NCBI GenBank assembly: GCA_964477685.1
Contig: CAYZHK010000002.1
Location: 1 to 55,430, forward strand
Reading direction: 5' to 3'
DNA length: 55,430 nucleotides
Source: JACTUC01 sp964477685
Lineage (GTDB): Archaea; Thermoproteota; Methanomethylicia; Methanomethylicales; Methanomethylicaceae
A model generated the notes under the pieces. The model saw only the letters and a list, made by a program, of their open reading frames with translations. It searched no databases and was not told the origin of the DNA. The position numbers and the translations under genes are program-made. Shown piece after piece: positions 40,106 through 49,351 of the stretch (its first letter is position 1; every line of letters begins with the position of its first letter).

Positions 40106-41128
40106 ATGACAGACAGCGTCCAGCTGAGCCACGGCGCCGGTGGCACGTTGATGAACGACCTGATAAGGTCGGTGATAATCGCCAATATTGACAGGAGGAA
40201 GGCTGGCAGTGGGGCCGGGCTCGATGAGTTCGACGACGGGGCAACTCTGCCACTGGGTCAGGGGGATCTGGTAGTCTCCTCCGATGCCCATACGGTGGAT
40301 CCGCTCTTCTTCCCCGGGGGGGACATCGGCAAGCTCTCGGTCTGCGGAGCTGTCAATGACCTTGCGATGATGGGGGCCGAGCCGATTGCGCTGACGGATA
40401 CCATGGTGGTCGAGGAGGGGTTCCCCACCGAGACGCTACGGAGGATAGTCAAGTCAATGAATGAGACGCTCAATTCAGTGGGCATGTCACTGGTCCACGG
40501 AGATTTCAAGGTGATGCCAAAGTCCAAGCTCGACGGGCTCATCATCTCCACAACCGGGTTGGGGACCACCAGGGGGAGAAAGCCCGTGCTGGATTCGGGG
40601 CTGCGCCCCGGGGACAGGATCATTGTGACCGGCCCCATAGGGGACCACGGCATAGTGATCTCCTCCCTCAGGGAGGGCATATCCTTCGCCACATCCCTGG
40701 TATCCGATGTGGCTCCCCTCTGGGGACTCATGAAGAGCGGGCTGGGGGCGGGCGAGATCACAGCGGCAAAGGACCCGACCAGGGGAGGGCTGGCCATGGC
40801 GCTCAACGAGATGGCGGGGCAGTCCAAGGTGAGCATCTGGCTTCGGGAGGAGGCGGTGCCCGTGAGGGAGGAGGTGAGGGGGGCCTGTGAGATGCTAGGC
40901 CTCGACCCGATGGAACTCACATGCGAAGGAAGGGCAGCGCTGGGGGTCAGGAGGGTGGATGCGGAGGCTGTGCTCCGGGCGATAAGGTCAACCCCCGAAG
41001 GCAGGGATGCGGCGGTGGTGGGGGAGGTGAGGGAGATCAATCCGGGCTATGTGATCATGGAGACGTCGGTGGGCGGAAAACGGGTTGTGAATCCGCCCCT
41101 AGGCGAGCCTACGCCGAGGATCTGTTGA
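40106..41128 (+). CDS. hypE: Hydrogenase maturation protein HypE
   Basis: Turns HypE-bound carbamoyl into the cyanide ligand of the [NiFe] centre. 340 residues with the PurM-like fold. HGAGGTLMNDLI, SSDAHTVDPLFFPGGDIGKL, HGDFKVM and AKDPTRGGLA are family motifs. The C-terminus PRIC ends in the Cys that carries the carbamoyl/cyano group, so it is functional by inspection. ATG 40106 after GGTGGTT. The 3' end overlaps the next convergent gene by 30 bp. Confidence 0.96.
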   Translation: MTDSVQLSHGAGGTLMNDLIRSVIIANIDRRKAGSGAGLDEFDDGATLPLGQGDLVVSSDAHTVDPLFFPGGDIGKLSVCGAVNDLAMMGAEPIALTDTMVVEEGFPTETLRRIVKSMNETLNSVGMSLVHGDFKVMPKSKLDGLIISTTGLGTTRGRKPVLDSGLRPGDRIIVTGPIGDHGIVISSLREGISFATSLVSDVAPLWGLMKSGLGAGEITAAKDPTRGGLAMALNEMAGQSKVSIWLREEAVPVREEVRGACEMLGLDPMELTCEGRAALGVRRVDAEAVLRAIRSTPEGRDAAVVGEVREINPGYVIMETSVGGKRVVNPPLGEPTPRIC

Positions 41129-41725
41129 TTTTTTCCTAGGAATGGCTATAATTTCCATCAGGTTGAAGGATTTCTCAGGGTCAAAAGAGAGGAGCCTGTT
41201 CGGAAAGGTGGTCCTGGCCACGATAGCCGTATCGGCCCCCCGATGGAAACCGCCAACCCCGATGACGGCCCTGTAGGGTTTCACCGCGCCCACGGACGTG
41301 GCCATGAGGATTGACTCCACGGCCACCTTGAAGCCGTTTCCAAAGGCGGAGATGAGGAACTCTCTCAAAATGCGCTCAGGGACATGGGTCTCTGTGTCCT
41401 CACCACCCACATAGCTGTGGAAGACGTAGGGGGCTGTGTTAACGACCTCAGCCCTTAGCCGCTTCAGCTCCTTATCGTACCGGTCCTGGAGCGTGGGCCA
41501 CCTCCCCTCCACTTCCGCATAGGATGGAGGTTCCGAGACACAGACTACCTTTGCGTTCGTGACGGCCCTGGCAAACTTTAACGCGGTAAGCCCAGATGTG
41601 CTTCCCACCACCACTGACTCGCAGGGAGGCCCGGGCTGGGCGAGCCGCTCAACCACCGCATCGATAACATTTTGGGTATTCTGCGGGCCCGGCTCGTCGA
41701 AGTAGGTGCATGAGCCCTTCTGCAT
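41099..41725 (-). CDS. Pyruvate kinase C-terminal-like stand-alone domain protein
   Basis: 208 residues. EPGPQNTQNVIDAVVERLA, SVVVGSTSGLTALKFAR and AKVVCVSEPPS resemble the C-terminal allosteric domain of pyruvate kinase (xxTxxxxxxAxxxA...IVVxTxSGxTA), here without a kinase barrel. Such stand-alone proteins occur in archaea with unknown function. ATG 41725 preferred over TTG 41740. Overlaps the hypE 3' end by 30 bp. Confidence 0.65.
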   Translation of the reverse strand: MQKGSCTYFDEPGPQNTQNVIDAVVERLAQPGPPCESVVVGSTSGLTALKFARAVTNAKVVCVSEPPSYAEVEGRWPTLQDRYDKELKRLRAEVVNTAPYVFHSYVGGEDTETHVPERILREFLISAFGNGFKVAVESILMATSVGAVKPYRAVIGVGGFHRGADTAIVARTTFPNRLLSFDPEKSFNLMEIIAIPRKKSTDPRRRLA

Positions 41726-41783
41726 AGTCCATAGCCTCAACCATTGAATTGGGTCAATTGGTATTTAAACGGGATGGAGCTTG

Positions 41784-42320
41784 TCATCCAAAGTAGAGGC
41801 CCTCGTTGACCCTTGGCAGCAGTGCCATCAGAACTGCCTGCTCCGAGAGGGCTGTCCTGTCCAGATGGCCCTTCGAGAAGTAGCCTATGGCGCCCTGCTT
41901 CTGGCCGAGCTCATGGATGCCGGTCAGCCGGTCCATCGCATCGCCCACTTCAACCCCCTCCCCCAGCACCTTGGCTACGATTGCCGACGGGTATTCAAAG
42001 GAGGGCCCTCCTCCCAGGGTCACCCTTCCCCTCCGGTCGACTATCGCGGCGAACTGCTGGTCCATGTAGCCGGAGATGGTGCCGGGCACCTGGATGAGCC
42101 CCGCCTCTATGCCGACCCCCAGCTCCGCGCCCTCTGAGGCCGCCAGAGCGCCCCTTGCCCTTGAGACCGCCCCCCGGATCGTCACCTCCAGACCGACTGG
42201 CTGTGGCGGGACACCGCTGGAGACTGGCACCGTAACCACGGAGACCTCATAGAACTTGGAGAAGACCCTCTCGACAGCCTTCGCCTTAACCGGATTGGAT
42301 GAACCGACAGCTATCCTCAT
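41784..42320 (-). CDS. yjjX: Inosine/xanthosine triphosphatase, YjjX type
   Basis: Hydrolyses ITP and XTP to clean nucleotide pools. 178 residues. MRIAVGSSNPVKAKAVERVF (NTP-binding start), GAVSRARGAL, GVGIEAGL and LGGGPSFEYP fit the family; ARGALAASEGAELGVGIEAG covers the general-base region. ATG 42320. Divergent from the peptidase gene. Confidence 0.9.
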   Translation of the reverse strand: MRIAVGSSNPVKAKAVERVFSKFYEVSVVTVPVSSGVPPQPVGLEVTIRGAVSRARGALAASEGAELGVGIEAGLIQVPGTISGYMDQQFAAIVDRRGRVTLGGGPSFEYPSAIVAKVLGEGVEVGDAMDRLTGIHELGQKQGAIGYFSKGHLDRTALSEQAVLMALLPRVNEGLYFG

Positions 42321-42382
42321 GGACAACACTCGCTATTTTATTATTACCCGCTGAAATAAGTGTATGCTGTGTTGGTGCAGAA

Positions 42383-43459
42383 ATGATGGATTACGAGAGA
42401 AGGAAGAAGGCCCTCAGCGCGGTTATGGAGTCCGAGGGGATGGATGGCGCCATTGTCCTAAGCCCAGAGAACATTTTCTACCTGACTGGGTCGCCTTTTG
42501 TCCATGGCAGCATCGGGAAGATACTCTACCTCGGAAAGGACGGTAAGGATTTTCTCATCGTGAGCGACATCGACTATGAGGAGGCCATGGACAAGTCGGC
42601 TGGGGCCGAGGTTGTGAAGACCGATTTCCTCGAGAGGCCGTCCGATCGCCTCAGGAAATTCGCCGGCAAGGTCCTGGGCTATGAGGAGGGGTTCGTGTCC
42701 ATCAGCCTCCAGGAGACACTTTCCAAGGGCTTCAGGCTGAAGCCGCTGGGCGGAGCCATAGAGAAGCTCAGGGAGGTAAAGGAGAAGGGGGAGGTGGCGA
42801 GGATTGTGGATTCCCAGAGGGCCACCGAGAGGGCGCTGGAGCGGGCGATGAAGGAGTTCAAGGAAGGCATGACCGAACTCGAGATAGCGGCAGAGATAGA
42901 GTATAACATGAGGAGGCAGGGAGCGGAGGTCTATGCCTTCGACAGCCTAGTCGCCTCGGGGAAGAGGGGGGTATACCCCCATGGCATACCGTCCCAAAGG
43001 AAGGTGGGCGGTGGGGACCCTGTGGTCATCGACATTGGTTCCAAGGTTAGCGGCTACTGCTCGGACATGACCAGGACAGTCTTCTTTGGAAAGCCTTCGG
43101 AGGTGGCCGTGGATGTCTATCAGGCCGTGAAGGAGGCGCAGGAGGCCGCCATCGGCTCCGCCAAGCCGGGCATCAAGGGCAAAGGGCTCGACGCTGTGGC
43201 AAGGGCGGTGCTGGAGAAGAGGGGGTACGGGCAATACTTCTCGCATGGCCTTGGCCATGGGGTTGGGATAGCAGTCCATGAGGGCCCAAACGCAGGGCCG
43301 CGCGGCGAAGACCCTCTTGCCCCGGGAAATGTTGTGACGGCTGAGCCGGGCGTCTATCTCCCCAAGAAATTTGGGATAAGGATAGAGGACATGGTGCTTA
43401 TCAAAGGTAACGGGGCTGAAAACCTGACATCCTTTACAAAGGACATGCTGGTATTTTGA
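42383..43459 (+). CDS. pepQ: Xaa-Pro dipeptidase/aminopeptidase (M24 family)
   Basis: 358 residues: N-terminal creatinase-like domain (1-120) and C-terminal pita-bread domain. Metal ligands are visible: VVIDIGSKVSGYCSDMTRT (two Asp), HGLGHGVGIAVHEGP (His), VVTAEPGVYL (Glu) and GIRIEDMVLI (Glu). It removes residues before proline. ATG 42383 (with a second ATG beside it) follows GGTG. Metal set complete, so active; substrate range not inferable. Confidence 0.93.
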   Translation: MMDYERRKKALSAVMESEGMDGAIVLSPENIFYLTGSPFVHGSIGKILYLGKDGKDFLIVSDIDYEEAMDKSAGAEVVKTDFLERPSDRLRKFAGKVLGYEEGFVSISLQETLSKGFRLKPLGGAIEKLREVKEKGEVARIVDSQRATERALERAMKEFKEGMTELEIAAEIEYNMRRQGAEVYAFDSLVASGKRGVYPHGIPSQRKVGGGDPVVIDIGSKVSGYCSDMTRTVFFGKPSEVAVDVYQAVKEAQEAAIGSAKPGIKGKGLDAVARAVLEKRGYGQYFSHGLGHGVGIAVHEGPNAGPRGEDPLAPGNVVTAEPGVYLPKKFGIRIEDMVLIKGNGAENLTSFTKDMLVF

Positions 43460-43519
43460 CATGGAAGTTACCGTTATCTTCCTGAACAGTGTGAAAAGGC
43501 GTGGAGCGGGTGATGCCAG

Positions 43520-44314
43520 ATGGTTCCCGGAATCATCACGGCGATAAAAACCGAGCTCAGCAAGCCCATCTACAGCTACTATGAGGGGCGGCTCGAGGAT
43601 CAGGTGCGGAAGGGGAGAATGCCAGCCCATGTCGGGCTCATCCTGGACGGAAACCGGCGGTGGGCCAAGGATATGGGCTTCGATGTGAATATGGGCCACA
43701 GGTATGGCTTCGAGAAACTCAAGAGTGTCCTCAGGTGGTGCTGGCAGCTCGGCATACACGTTGTGACGGTATACGCCCTTTCGGTGGAGAATCTGCAGAG
43801 GAACCCCAAAGAGGTGGGTGAGCTGATGACCCTGCTCTCAAAGGGGTTCACGGAGGTGCTTGGTGACCAGGAAATTCACAGCCACCGGGTCCAGGTCAAG
43901 GCCATCGGCAGGCTTGAACTTCTCAGCGAGGACCTCAGGAAGACGATCGAGAAGGCAGAGGAAGCCACCAAGGGGTACGATGCCAACACCATATATGTGG
44001 CAGTCGCCTATGGCGGAAGGGCCGAGATCCTCGATGCCGCCAAGAAGGTTGTCAGGGAAGTCCTCGATGGCAAGCTCAGGCTCGAGGACATCAGTGAGGA
44101 GACTTTTTCAAAGCACCTCTACACGGCGGGTGAGCCCGACCCCGACCTCGTCATCAGAACATCTGGGGAAGAGAGGCTGAGCGGGTTCCTCCTCTGGCAG
44201 AGCGCCTACTCCGAGTTCTGCTTCATCGATGTCTATTGGCCCGAGATGCGAAGAATCGACCTCCTCAGGGCACTGAGAACATACCAGAGAAGGAAGAGGA
44301 ACTATGGAAAATGA
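43520..44314 (+). CDS. uppS: cis-Prenyltransferase (undecaprenyl/polyprenyl diphosphate synthase family)
   Basis: Builds long polyprenyl diphosphates, in archaea the dolichol-type lipid carriers for glycosylation. 264 residues. LILDGNRRWAKDMG holds the catalytic Asp43; YALSVENLQRNPKEV and RTSGEERLSGFLLWQSAYSE are the other family blocks. It follows pepQ after 60 bp; convergent with the DUF373 gene, 9 bp apart. Confidence 0.95.
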   Translation: MVPGIITAIKTELSKPIYSYYEGRLEDQVRKGRMPAHVGLILDGNRRWAKDMGFDVNMGHRYGFEKLKSVLRWCWQLGIHVVTVYALSVENLQRNPKEVGELMTLLSKGFTEVLGDQEIHSHRVQVKAIGRLELLSEDLRKTIEKAEEATKGYDANTIYVAVAYGGRAEILDAAKKVVREVLDGKLRLEDISEETFSKHLYTAGEPDPDLVIRTSGEERLSGFLLWQSAYSEFCFIDVYWPEMRRIDLLRALRTYQRRKRNYGK

Positions 44315-44323
44315 TGGAGAACG

Positions 44324-45430
44324 CTAGAGGCGGTTCTCTAATGCCGGTTTCCCGCTGGCCCGGCCCGTCACCCTCTTCCGTACCCTTGGGGTGATGGTGA
44401 AGATCACAACGAGGATGGCGCAGACAATTACCCCTAGACCTGCCGTAAAGAGGAAGGGTAGTATATTGCCCTGGGGGTCTTCAATGATCGGCGCCACGTC
44501 TATCACCATTTGCCTTATGAAAATCAAGGCGACCACGCCCACGATTTCGTGCCAGAGCCGAGGGGAATCGTCGAGGTACTTAACCACAAGGCTGCCCATG
44601 ATATACACTGCGATACCCAGCGAGAAGAGATCTATGGTGTTGACCAGCATAACGCTCAGGAACCTTGCGCTGCTCACTGCCGGAGGGGCCAGCTCCAGGG
44701 CTATGCCGATACCCCGGTAGAGGGAGACGGAGCAGATGAGGGCCGCGATAATGGCTGAGATGAGCTTGATGGGAGACGACTCCCAGGCGTCCCTCACGAA
44801 ACGGTCCATGGAGAACCCTTTCACTATGAGGACGGCTCCGATGATGATCCCCAGTGCCAGGATTGCGTAGTTGAGGAGGTCGTAGTAGTAGAGGACAATA
44901 GTTGCAAAGATCATAAGCCCGGGGACGCCCAGGGCCAGCCGGGCGTACTGGGGCTCCCCAAGCTTCTTGAAGTACCGCGCCAGAAGGACGTAGGTCTCCT
45001 CCACGCTCTTCTCCTGTTGGACAAAAACCCTCCTGACTGAGATGATTGGCACCTTTGAGACGATGGTGGGAATCACTTGCTCGTCGGATGCCCCGTCGCT
45101 GACGAAAATGACTCCGTCCGCCCTGAACTGGGAAAGGATAGAATCGAGGTCCGATGTGATCTTCAGATCGGATTCGAAGCCGCCCTCCTCCTTACCGGCG
45201 ATGAGCGCCACTTCGCAGCTAAAGCCCTGATCCTGGAGCGAGTCATAGGTATTCATGGCGGCAAAGACCGCATTGGCGTCCGAGTCCTCGGGACTCCTGG
45301 TGGCGAAGAGGTTTGCGGCCGATGCGACGCGGTCCCGGCCAATGATGGGGGTGGAGAGGCCGGTAGCCCTGCCTAGGTCGTTATCCTTGTCAACATTGAG
45401 GACCAGGATTTTCTTTGTGGGCTTGCTCAT
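44324..45430 (-). CDS. DUF373 family membrane protein
   Basis: 368 residues. The soluble N-terminal half begins ILVLNVDKDNDLGRATGL and has GADGVIFVSDGASDEQVIP-type loops (residues FRADGVIFVSDGASDEQ), as in archaeal DUF373. The C-terminal half has about seven membrane helices. Function unknown. A TATA-like run (45448-45460) puts transcription start at or next to ATG 45430, so the mRNA may be leaderless. Confidence 0.85.
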   Translation of the reverse strand: MSKPTKKILVLNVDKDNDLGRATGLSTPIIGRDRVASAANLFATRSPEDSDANAVFAAMNTYDSLQDQGFSCEVALIAGKEEGGFESDLKITSDLDSILSQFRADGVIFVSDGASDEQVIPTIVSKVPIISVRRVFVQQEKSVEETYVLLARYFKKLGEPQYARLALGVPGLMIFATIVLYYYDLLNYAILALGIIIGAVLIVKGFSMDRFVRDAWESSPIKLISAIIAALICSVSLYRGIGIALELAPPAVSSARFLSVMLVNTIDLFSLGIAVYIMGSLVVKYLDDSPRLWHEIVGVVALIFIRQMVIDVAPIIEDPQGNILPFLFTAGLGVIVCAILVVIFTITPRVRKRVTGRASGKPALENRL

Positions 45431-45493
45431 CGGCTGCACGGATAAAAGATATATTATATAGGTTTAAAATATTGCTGCCAAAAAAGGCAAGGT

Positions 45494-46378
45494 TTAAATA
45501 GCGTTGGAGCCGGGGACGCCGGAAGTCTCGACCATCGCCGCGAATTCCTCGAAGGTCACCCTTCCGCCGTTCTTGAGCTTGACGTTCGCCTTCTCAGCCA
45601 GCTCCGATTTCTTGCTCATGATCAGCTTTGCCTGCTCCGCCAGCTGTTCGGCCTTCTGCTGCTCCATTTGGTTCTTGGCCACCTTGAACTGGGCGTTGGC
45701 CACAAAGAGCTCGTCCTTGGCCTTGTCGATCTCCTCCCTCAGCCCCTGCATGACCTTCCTGCTAGCATCGAGCTCGGAGACCAGGGCCGACCTCTCCTCA
45801 TAGCCCTTTATCAGGGATTCGTGGTAGCCCTTGGACTCGTCCGCCAGGGCAATGACCTCGTTGTGGGTGGCATTTGCCTGGTTCCTCAGATCGTCAAACC
45901 TAGCTCGCTTGCGGCCTATCTCCTGGTCGACATCCTTCACCTTCTTGAAGTAGACAAGCCGCCTCTCCAGCTCCGATATCTTCTGGACCGCCCTCCGGTC
46001 CTCATCCAGGGAAAGGGTAGTCGTCTGGTAGCGCCAGCTGATCTCCTTCAGCTGCACCATCAGCTCGTCCTCGTGGTAGTCCACGTTGGAGAGGATTGTT
46101 CTTCTCTTTTCCAGGAGCTCCTTTATCTTCTCGGAGATCTCGGCCCTCTCTGCATGGAGGCGGTCCCTAAGGGCCTTCTTCTCCGCAATGAGTTTGTTCT
46201 TCTCGTCCCTGGCGGCCCTGTTGGTCTCAATCGACTTGCGGATTTCTTCGAGCCGCGTCAGGATTTCAGATTTTCTCTTCCTCAGCCTGTCCAATTTTTG
46301 GTAGTTAATGTCAATCTGCTCTTGAAGGTTCCTCATACTACGCGTTGCATTGCCAAGGTTTGGATGCGTATCTTCCAT
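45494..46378 (-). CDS. Archaeal coiled-coil protein
   Basis: 294 residues, nearly all predicted coiled coil (about 15-240), rich in Lys/Arg/Glu/Leu, with a small Gly-containing C-terminal region (GGRVTFEEFAAMVETSGV). Archaea commonly carry such phosphoserine phosphatase-region-type coiled-coil proteins of unknown role. It lies 20 bp after the GPN GTPase gene. ATG 46378. Confidence 0.8.
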   Translation of the reverse strand: MEDTHPNLGNATRSMRNLQEQIDINYQKLDRLRKRKSEILTRLEEIRKSIETNRAARDEKNKLIAEKKALRDRLHAERAEISEKIKELLEKRRTILSNVDYHEDELMVQLKEISWRYQTTTLSLDEDRRAVQKISELERRLVYFKKVKDVDQEIGRKRARFDDLRNQANATHNEVIALADESKGYHESLIKGYEERSALVSELDASRKVMQGLREEIDKAKDELFVANAQFKVAKNQMEQQKAEQLAEQAKLIMSKKSELAEKANVKLKNGGRVTFEEFAAMVETSGVPGSNAI

Positions 46379-46398
46379 CAATCTATCACCATTGAAAG

Positions 46399-47160
46399 TT
46401 ACGGATCTTCACTGCTTGTGTGTATGCGCTGCAACTGGGCATGCAAGCTGTCCAGTCCCTCTCCAGTATTCGAGGACGTAAATATAAACTCTCCGAGGGC
46501 GCCCACATCCAGAAGGCTGTCCAACATGCGCTGTGACATTTCGTTGGCGGAGTCGGTTTTTTCGTCGAGGAAGGCTTCCCTGAGGGTCTCTGGGTCACTG
46601 GTCCACAAAATTGCCCGATCGTAGATCTCCTTTGGCAGCAGGTCGACCTTGGAGACGCAGTTCACCTGGGGGGCCCTGAACCGCATGGCTATGGAGTAGG
46701 AAAGGAGGAGTATGGATACGAAATCAGAGGCCTTGTTTAAAAAGAGCGAGTCGGCCAGGAAGACGAGGGACTTGTCACTGCCCGAAAGGGCGTTGGTGAG
46801 GTAGGTTCCCGAACTCCTGTAGGCGAAGAGCTCCATCTGCCCCGGCGTGTCAACGATGACCGCGTCGGGGCGCAGCTTTTCGAGTTCGTCCCTCATGGAG
46901 TCGACATGGTTCACGGCAGCATCGACGCTGGCCACCAGCGCGCCATTGGGGCCGAGCCTGAACTCCTGGACAAGCTTCGCATAGTCAACATAGTCCCTTA
47001 TGTCCACGTCGGGGGCATAGGGGAGCCACTGCACGCCCGGGTCTAGGTTGAGCATTGCAACCTCGACCTCCGAAGCCCTCAACCTCTCGGCAAGGGAGAG
47101 CGCCAGGGTGGACTTGCCGGACCCTGCCGTTCCCATCAGATAGGTGAAGTACATGGTCAT
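46399..47160 (-). CDS. GPN-loop GTPase
   Basis: 253 residues. P-loop GTAGSGKST at residues 10-18; the family-defining GPN is in RLGPNGALVAS; DTPGQMELFAY is the Walker B/G3 region. Eukaryotic homologues help RNA polymerase assembly. ATG 47160 overlaps the cinA-like stop as ATGA; 47154 is the alternative. The frame open upstream is the cinA-like gene read out of frame. Confidence 0.93.
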   Translation of the reverse strand: MTMYFTYLMGTAGSGKSTLALSLAERLRASEVEVAMLNLDPGVQWLPYAPDVDIRDYVDYAKLVQEFRLGPNGALVASVDAAVNHVDSMRDELEKLRPDAVIVDTPGQMELFAYRSSGTYLTNALSGSDKSLVFLADSLFLNKASDFVSILLLSYSIAMRFRAPQVNCVSKVDLLPKEIYDRAILWTSDPETLREAFLDEKTDSANEMSQRMLDSLLDVGALGEFIFTSSNTGEGLDSLHAQLQRIHTSSEDP

Positions 47161-47951
47161 CCCCTTCCTATGCGCCCTCTGTGGCGCCTTACAAGGGCTG
47201 CGAAAGAGCTTCTGGCGGAGCTCAATTGCCTGGACATGGCAGCCCTGTCCTTGCCAGCAATGGAGAGGTGGACGAGGATCGTTGGCTTCCCCTCGCCTCC
47301 GGAAGGGTGCGATTTGAGGTAGACCCCCCTTCCCCTGGGGCCCCATTCATCGATCAGCGGAGCAAGAGAGGACTCAGGCATCCCCTCCACCAGCAGGGTC
47401 GTCTCGAGAAATGAGGCAGGCCCCGCCCTCTCCCTCAGCACCCTTGATACCCATGAGTCGAACATGCGGGTCATCTCTCCGGGGACGCCGGGCAGGCAGA
47501 AAATCATTGCCCCCGCTGACTCCATGAATATCCCCGGGGCGGTGCCCGTTTCGTTCGGGATCGGTGTGGAGCCGGGGGGCATCATGGCCATCTTGGCCCT
47601 TGCAGGGGTCATCTCCAGGCCGATGGACCGATATCTTGCCGCCACCTGCTCCAAGGCCACCCTGTTGGTTTCCTTAGGGAGGTGGAGGGCAGATGATAGG
47701 CCGTCGGCAGTGAGGTCGTCATAGGTCGGACCGAGGCCGCCGGTGGTCAGCAGGACATCGGGACGCCTCTGCAGGGAATCGGCGATTGCGCCCGAGATCT
47801 GGTTGATGGTATCCGTGACAACGGTTATCCTCTCCACGGAGATGCCCAGGGAGGTCAGCTGGCCGGCTATCCATGATGCGTTGGTGTTTATCGTCTTTCC
47901 TATGAGAAGTTCCCGACCTAAGGTAAGGATCTCTGCCCGAATGGTCAACAC
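47157..47951 (-). CDS. CinA-like molybdopterin-binding domain protein
   Basis: 264 residues. AEILTLGRELLIGKTINTNA, LLTTGGLGPTYDDLTADGLS and FCLPGVPGEMTRMF mark the MoaB/MogA-type N-terminal domain of CinA. The C-terminal NMN-deamidase domain is absent, which is common in archaeal members, sometimes annotated nicotinamide-nucleotide amidohydrolase-related. Start ATG 47951 (also minus-strand TTG nearby). Coupled to the GPN GTPase gene. Confidence 0.88.
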   Translation of the reverse strand: MLTIRAEILTLGRELLIGKTINTNASWIAGQLTSLGISVERITVVTDTINQISGAIADSLQRRPDVLLTTGGLGPTYDDLTADGLSSALHLPKETNRVALEQVAARYRSIGLEMTPARAKMAMMPPGSTPIPNETGTAPGIFMESAGAMIFCLPGVPGEMTRMFDSWVSRVLRERAGPASFLETTLLVEGMPESSLAPLIDEWGPRGRGVYLKSHPSGGEGKPTILVHLSIAGKDRAAMSRQLSSARSSFAALVRRHRGRIGRG

Positions 47952-47957
47952 CAGGCC

Positions 47958-48155
47958 CTACTTCTTGTTGGACCACCATTTGAGGTAGTCCTTCTTCTGG
48001 CGCTCCTTTTCCTCAGTCGGGTCATTCTTCGAGATTTTCAGCCGGATGTCGTCGATCTCGTCCCTGGTAACTGCCAGTCCGCAGCTCAGGCAGACATACC
48101 TCTTATGGTTTGGATCAAACCTGAGATTTCCGCCGCATTCTGGACAGGCACTCAT
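47958..48155 (-). CDS. Small zinc-ribbon protein
   Basis: 65 residues. CPECGGNLRFDPNHKRYVCLSCG is a TFIIB-like zinc ribbon (CPECGG and CLSCG); a charged helix follows, ending KDYLKWWSNKK. ATG 48155 lies after GAGG. It precedes the cinA-like gene by 6 bp. Role unknown; probably nucleic-acid or protein binding. Confidence 0.85.
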   Translation of the reverse strand: MSACPECGGNLRFDPNHKRYVCLSCGLAVTRDEIDDIRLKISKNDPTEEKERQKKDYLKWWSNKK

Positions 48156-48225
48156 GGCCAAACCTCATTCCCTAATCAAGAACCTTCCATTAATAAACCT
48201 AACAGCGGGGCTGTTCCCAACGGGT

Positions 48226-49344
48226 TCAGGTTATGACATTCTCCAATCCTGCATCCAGGGCGATCTTCATGGCCGTCTGCCATTCGCGGTGGGTGAGCCT
48301 CCTGTTCAGCCCCGGTAACTCCCTTGCCCTCCAGTGCGGAGTGTACTGCCTCATGAGGTTGACCCGGGTATTCCTGCCCAGCCTTCTCGCAATGAATTCA
48401 ACAATGCGTGGAAGGCAGCACTCCAGATGCCCTGGGAGGACCAGGATCCGGACGAGGAGTTCGGCGTCCTCCTTTGCCAAGAGGAGATTGCGGGTCAGGG
48501 TATCCCAATAGCGGGAGGCATCGGAGGTTGCCTCGGCGCAATGGTCGGACCCGTACTTGAAATCAATCTTGTAGACATCCACAACCCCCCTGAGGAGGGT
48601 CGCCGCCTCGAGGGAGTGGTAGCCATTGGTGTTGAAGAAAACAGGGGTGCTCTCCACCTCGTGCAGGAGAACCTTGAGCCAGAATGGGATATGGGGTATC
48701 GGGTCTCCCCCGACCCAGTTCTGGTTCCTGCAGCCCTCTCTCCTGGCGGCGTCGATCATCGCCGCCACCTCTTCTGGGGAGAGGGCCTCTCCCCTGTCGA
48801 GCTGCTGGCTGATGGTCCAGTTCTGGCAGTGGAGGCACCTGAGGTTGCAGCCCAGGCTAATTCGGCCGGCTCAGAGGCCGCATACCGTGAAGCTGGGCAC
48901 TATCTCAGGCTCCTCCCCCAAGTGGACAAAGGATGAGGAGATGCGCATGCCATCACCCAGCCGGCAATATCCAAGCCGGCCACCGGCACGGTCAACCCCG
49001 CACCTCCTCTCGCAGAGGCAGCATTTCCTCATTATCCTGCTGCCCAAGAGTATCTTCAGGTGGAGCAGCGAGCGGCAGGGCTTTGGAGGGACGGCCAGGG
49101 TTTCCTTCTCATCCATGGCTTCCATCACCCGACGTTCTTTCTCAAGGGCGCGCTCATGCTCCCGGAAGAGGTCTTCATCGGAGAACCCATCTGAAAATGA
49201 GGCCTCTGCCAACCTTGCCAAGGTATACCTGGCGGGGAGCTGCCCCTTGACAACCTTCACATAGCGGGGCATTGCGCGCAGAACCGCTGGATTTTCCAGC
49301 GCCCCGGTTGCGTCAGGTCTAGCGATTCCCCAGATCTTTATCAC
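48226..49344 (-). pseudogene. Radical SAM protein (PflA/AmrS-like) interrupted by an in-frame UGA
   Basis: Two open segments in the same frame. 49344-48874 encodes ~157 residues, including CCLCERRCGVDRAGGRLGYC and GEEPEIVPSFTVCGL. TGA follows at 48873-48871. 48870-48226 then encodes ~214 residues, beginning AGRISLGCNLRCLHCQNW with the radical-SAM CxxxCxxC cluster. Removing 18 nt (GGCCTCTGAGCCGGCCGA) would give SFTVCISLGCNLRC, the normal family sequence. The second part has no good start before the cluster motif, so it is probably broken unless the UGA is recoded or the insert removed. GTG 49344 is the likeliest start. The intact relative lies just upstream. Confidence 0.7.
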
Positions 49345-49351
49345 CTCCCCT

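Noticed and set aside
43461..43547. A 28-codon ATG frame between pepQ and uppS
   Set aside because: It overlaps the uppS start, shows no pattern, and has no ribosome-binding site.
48189..48225. A SECIS-like element after the interrupted radical SAM gene
   Set aside because: The AACCT...AGGTT stem encloses GAA, CCC-GTT-GGG and AACAGC-CCC-GCTGTT hairpins, vaguely like archaeal SECIS parts, but the fit is poor, no Sec machinery is in view, and UGA at this site is not where Sec is known in the family.
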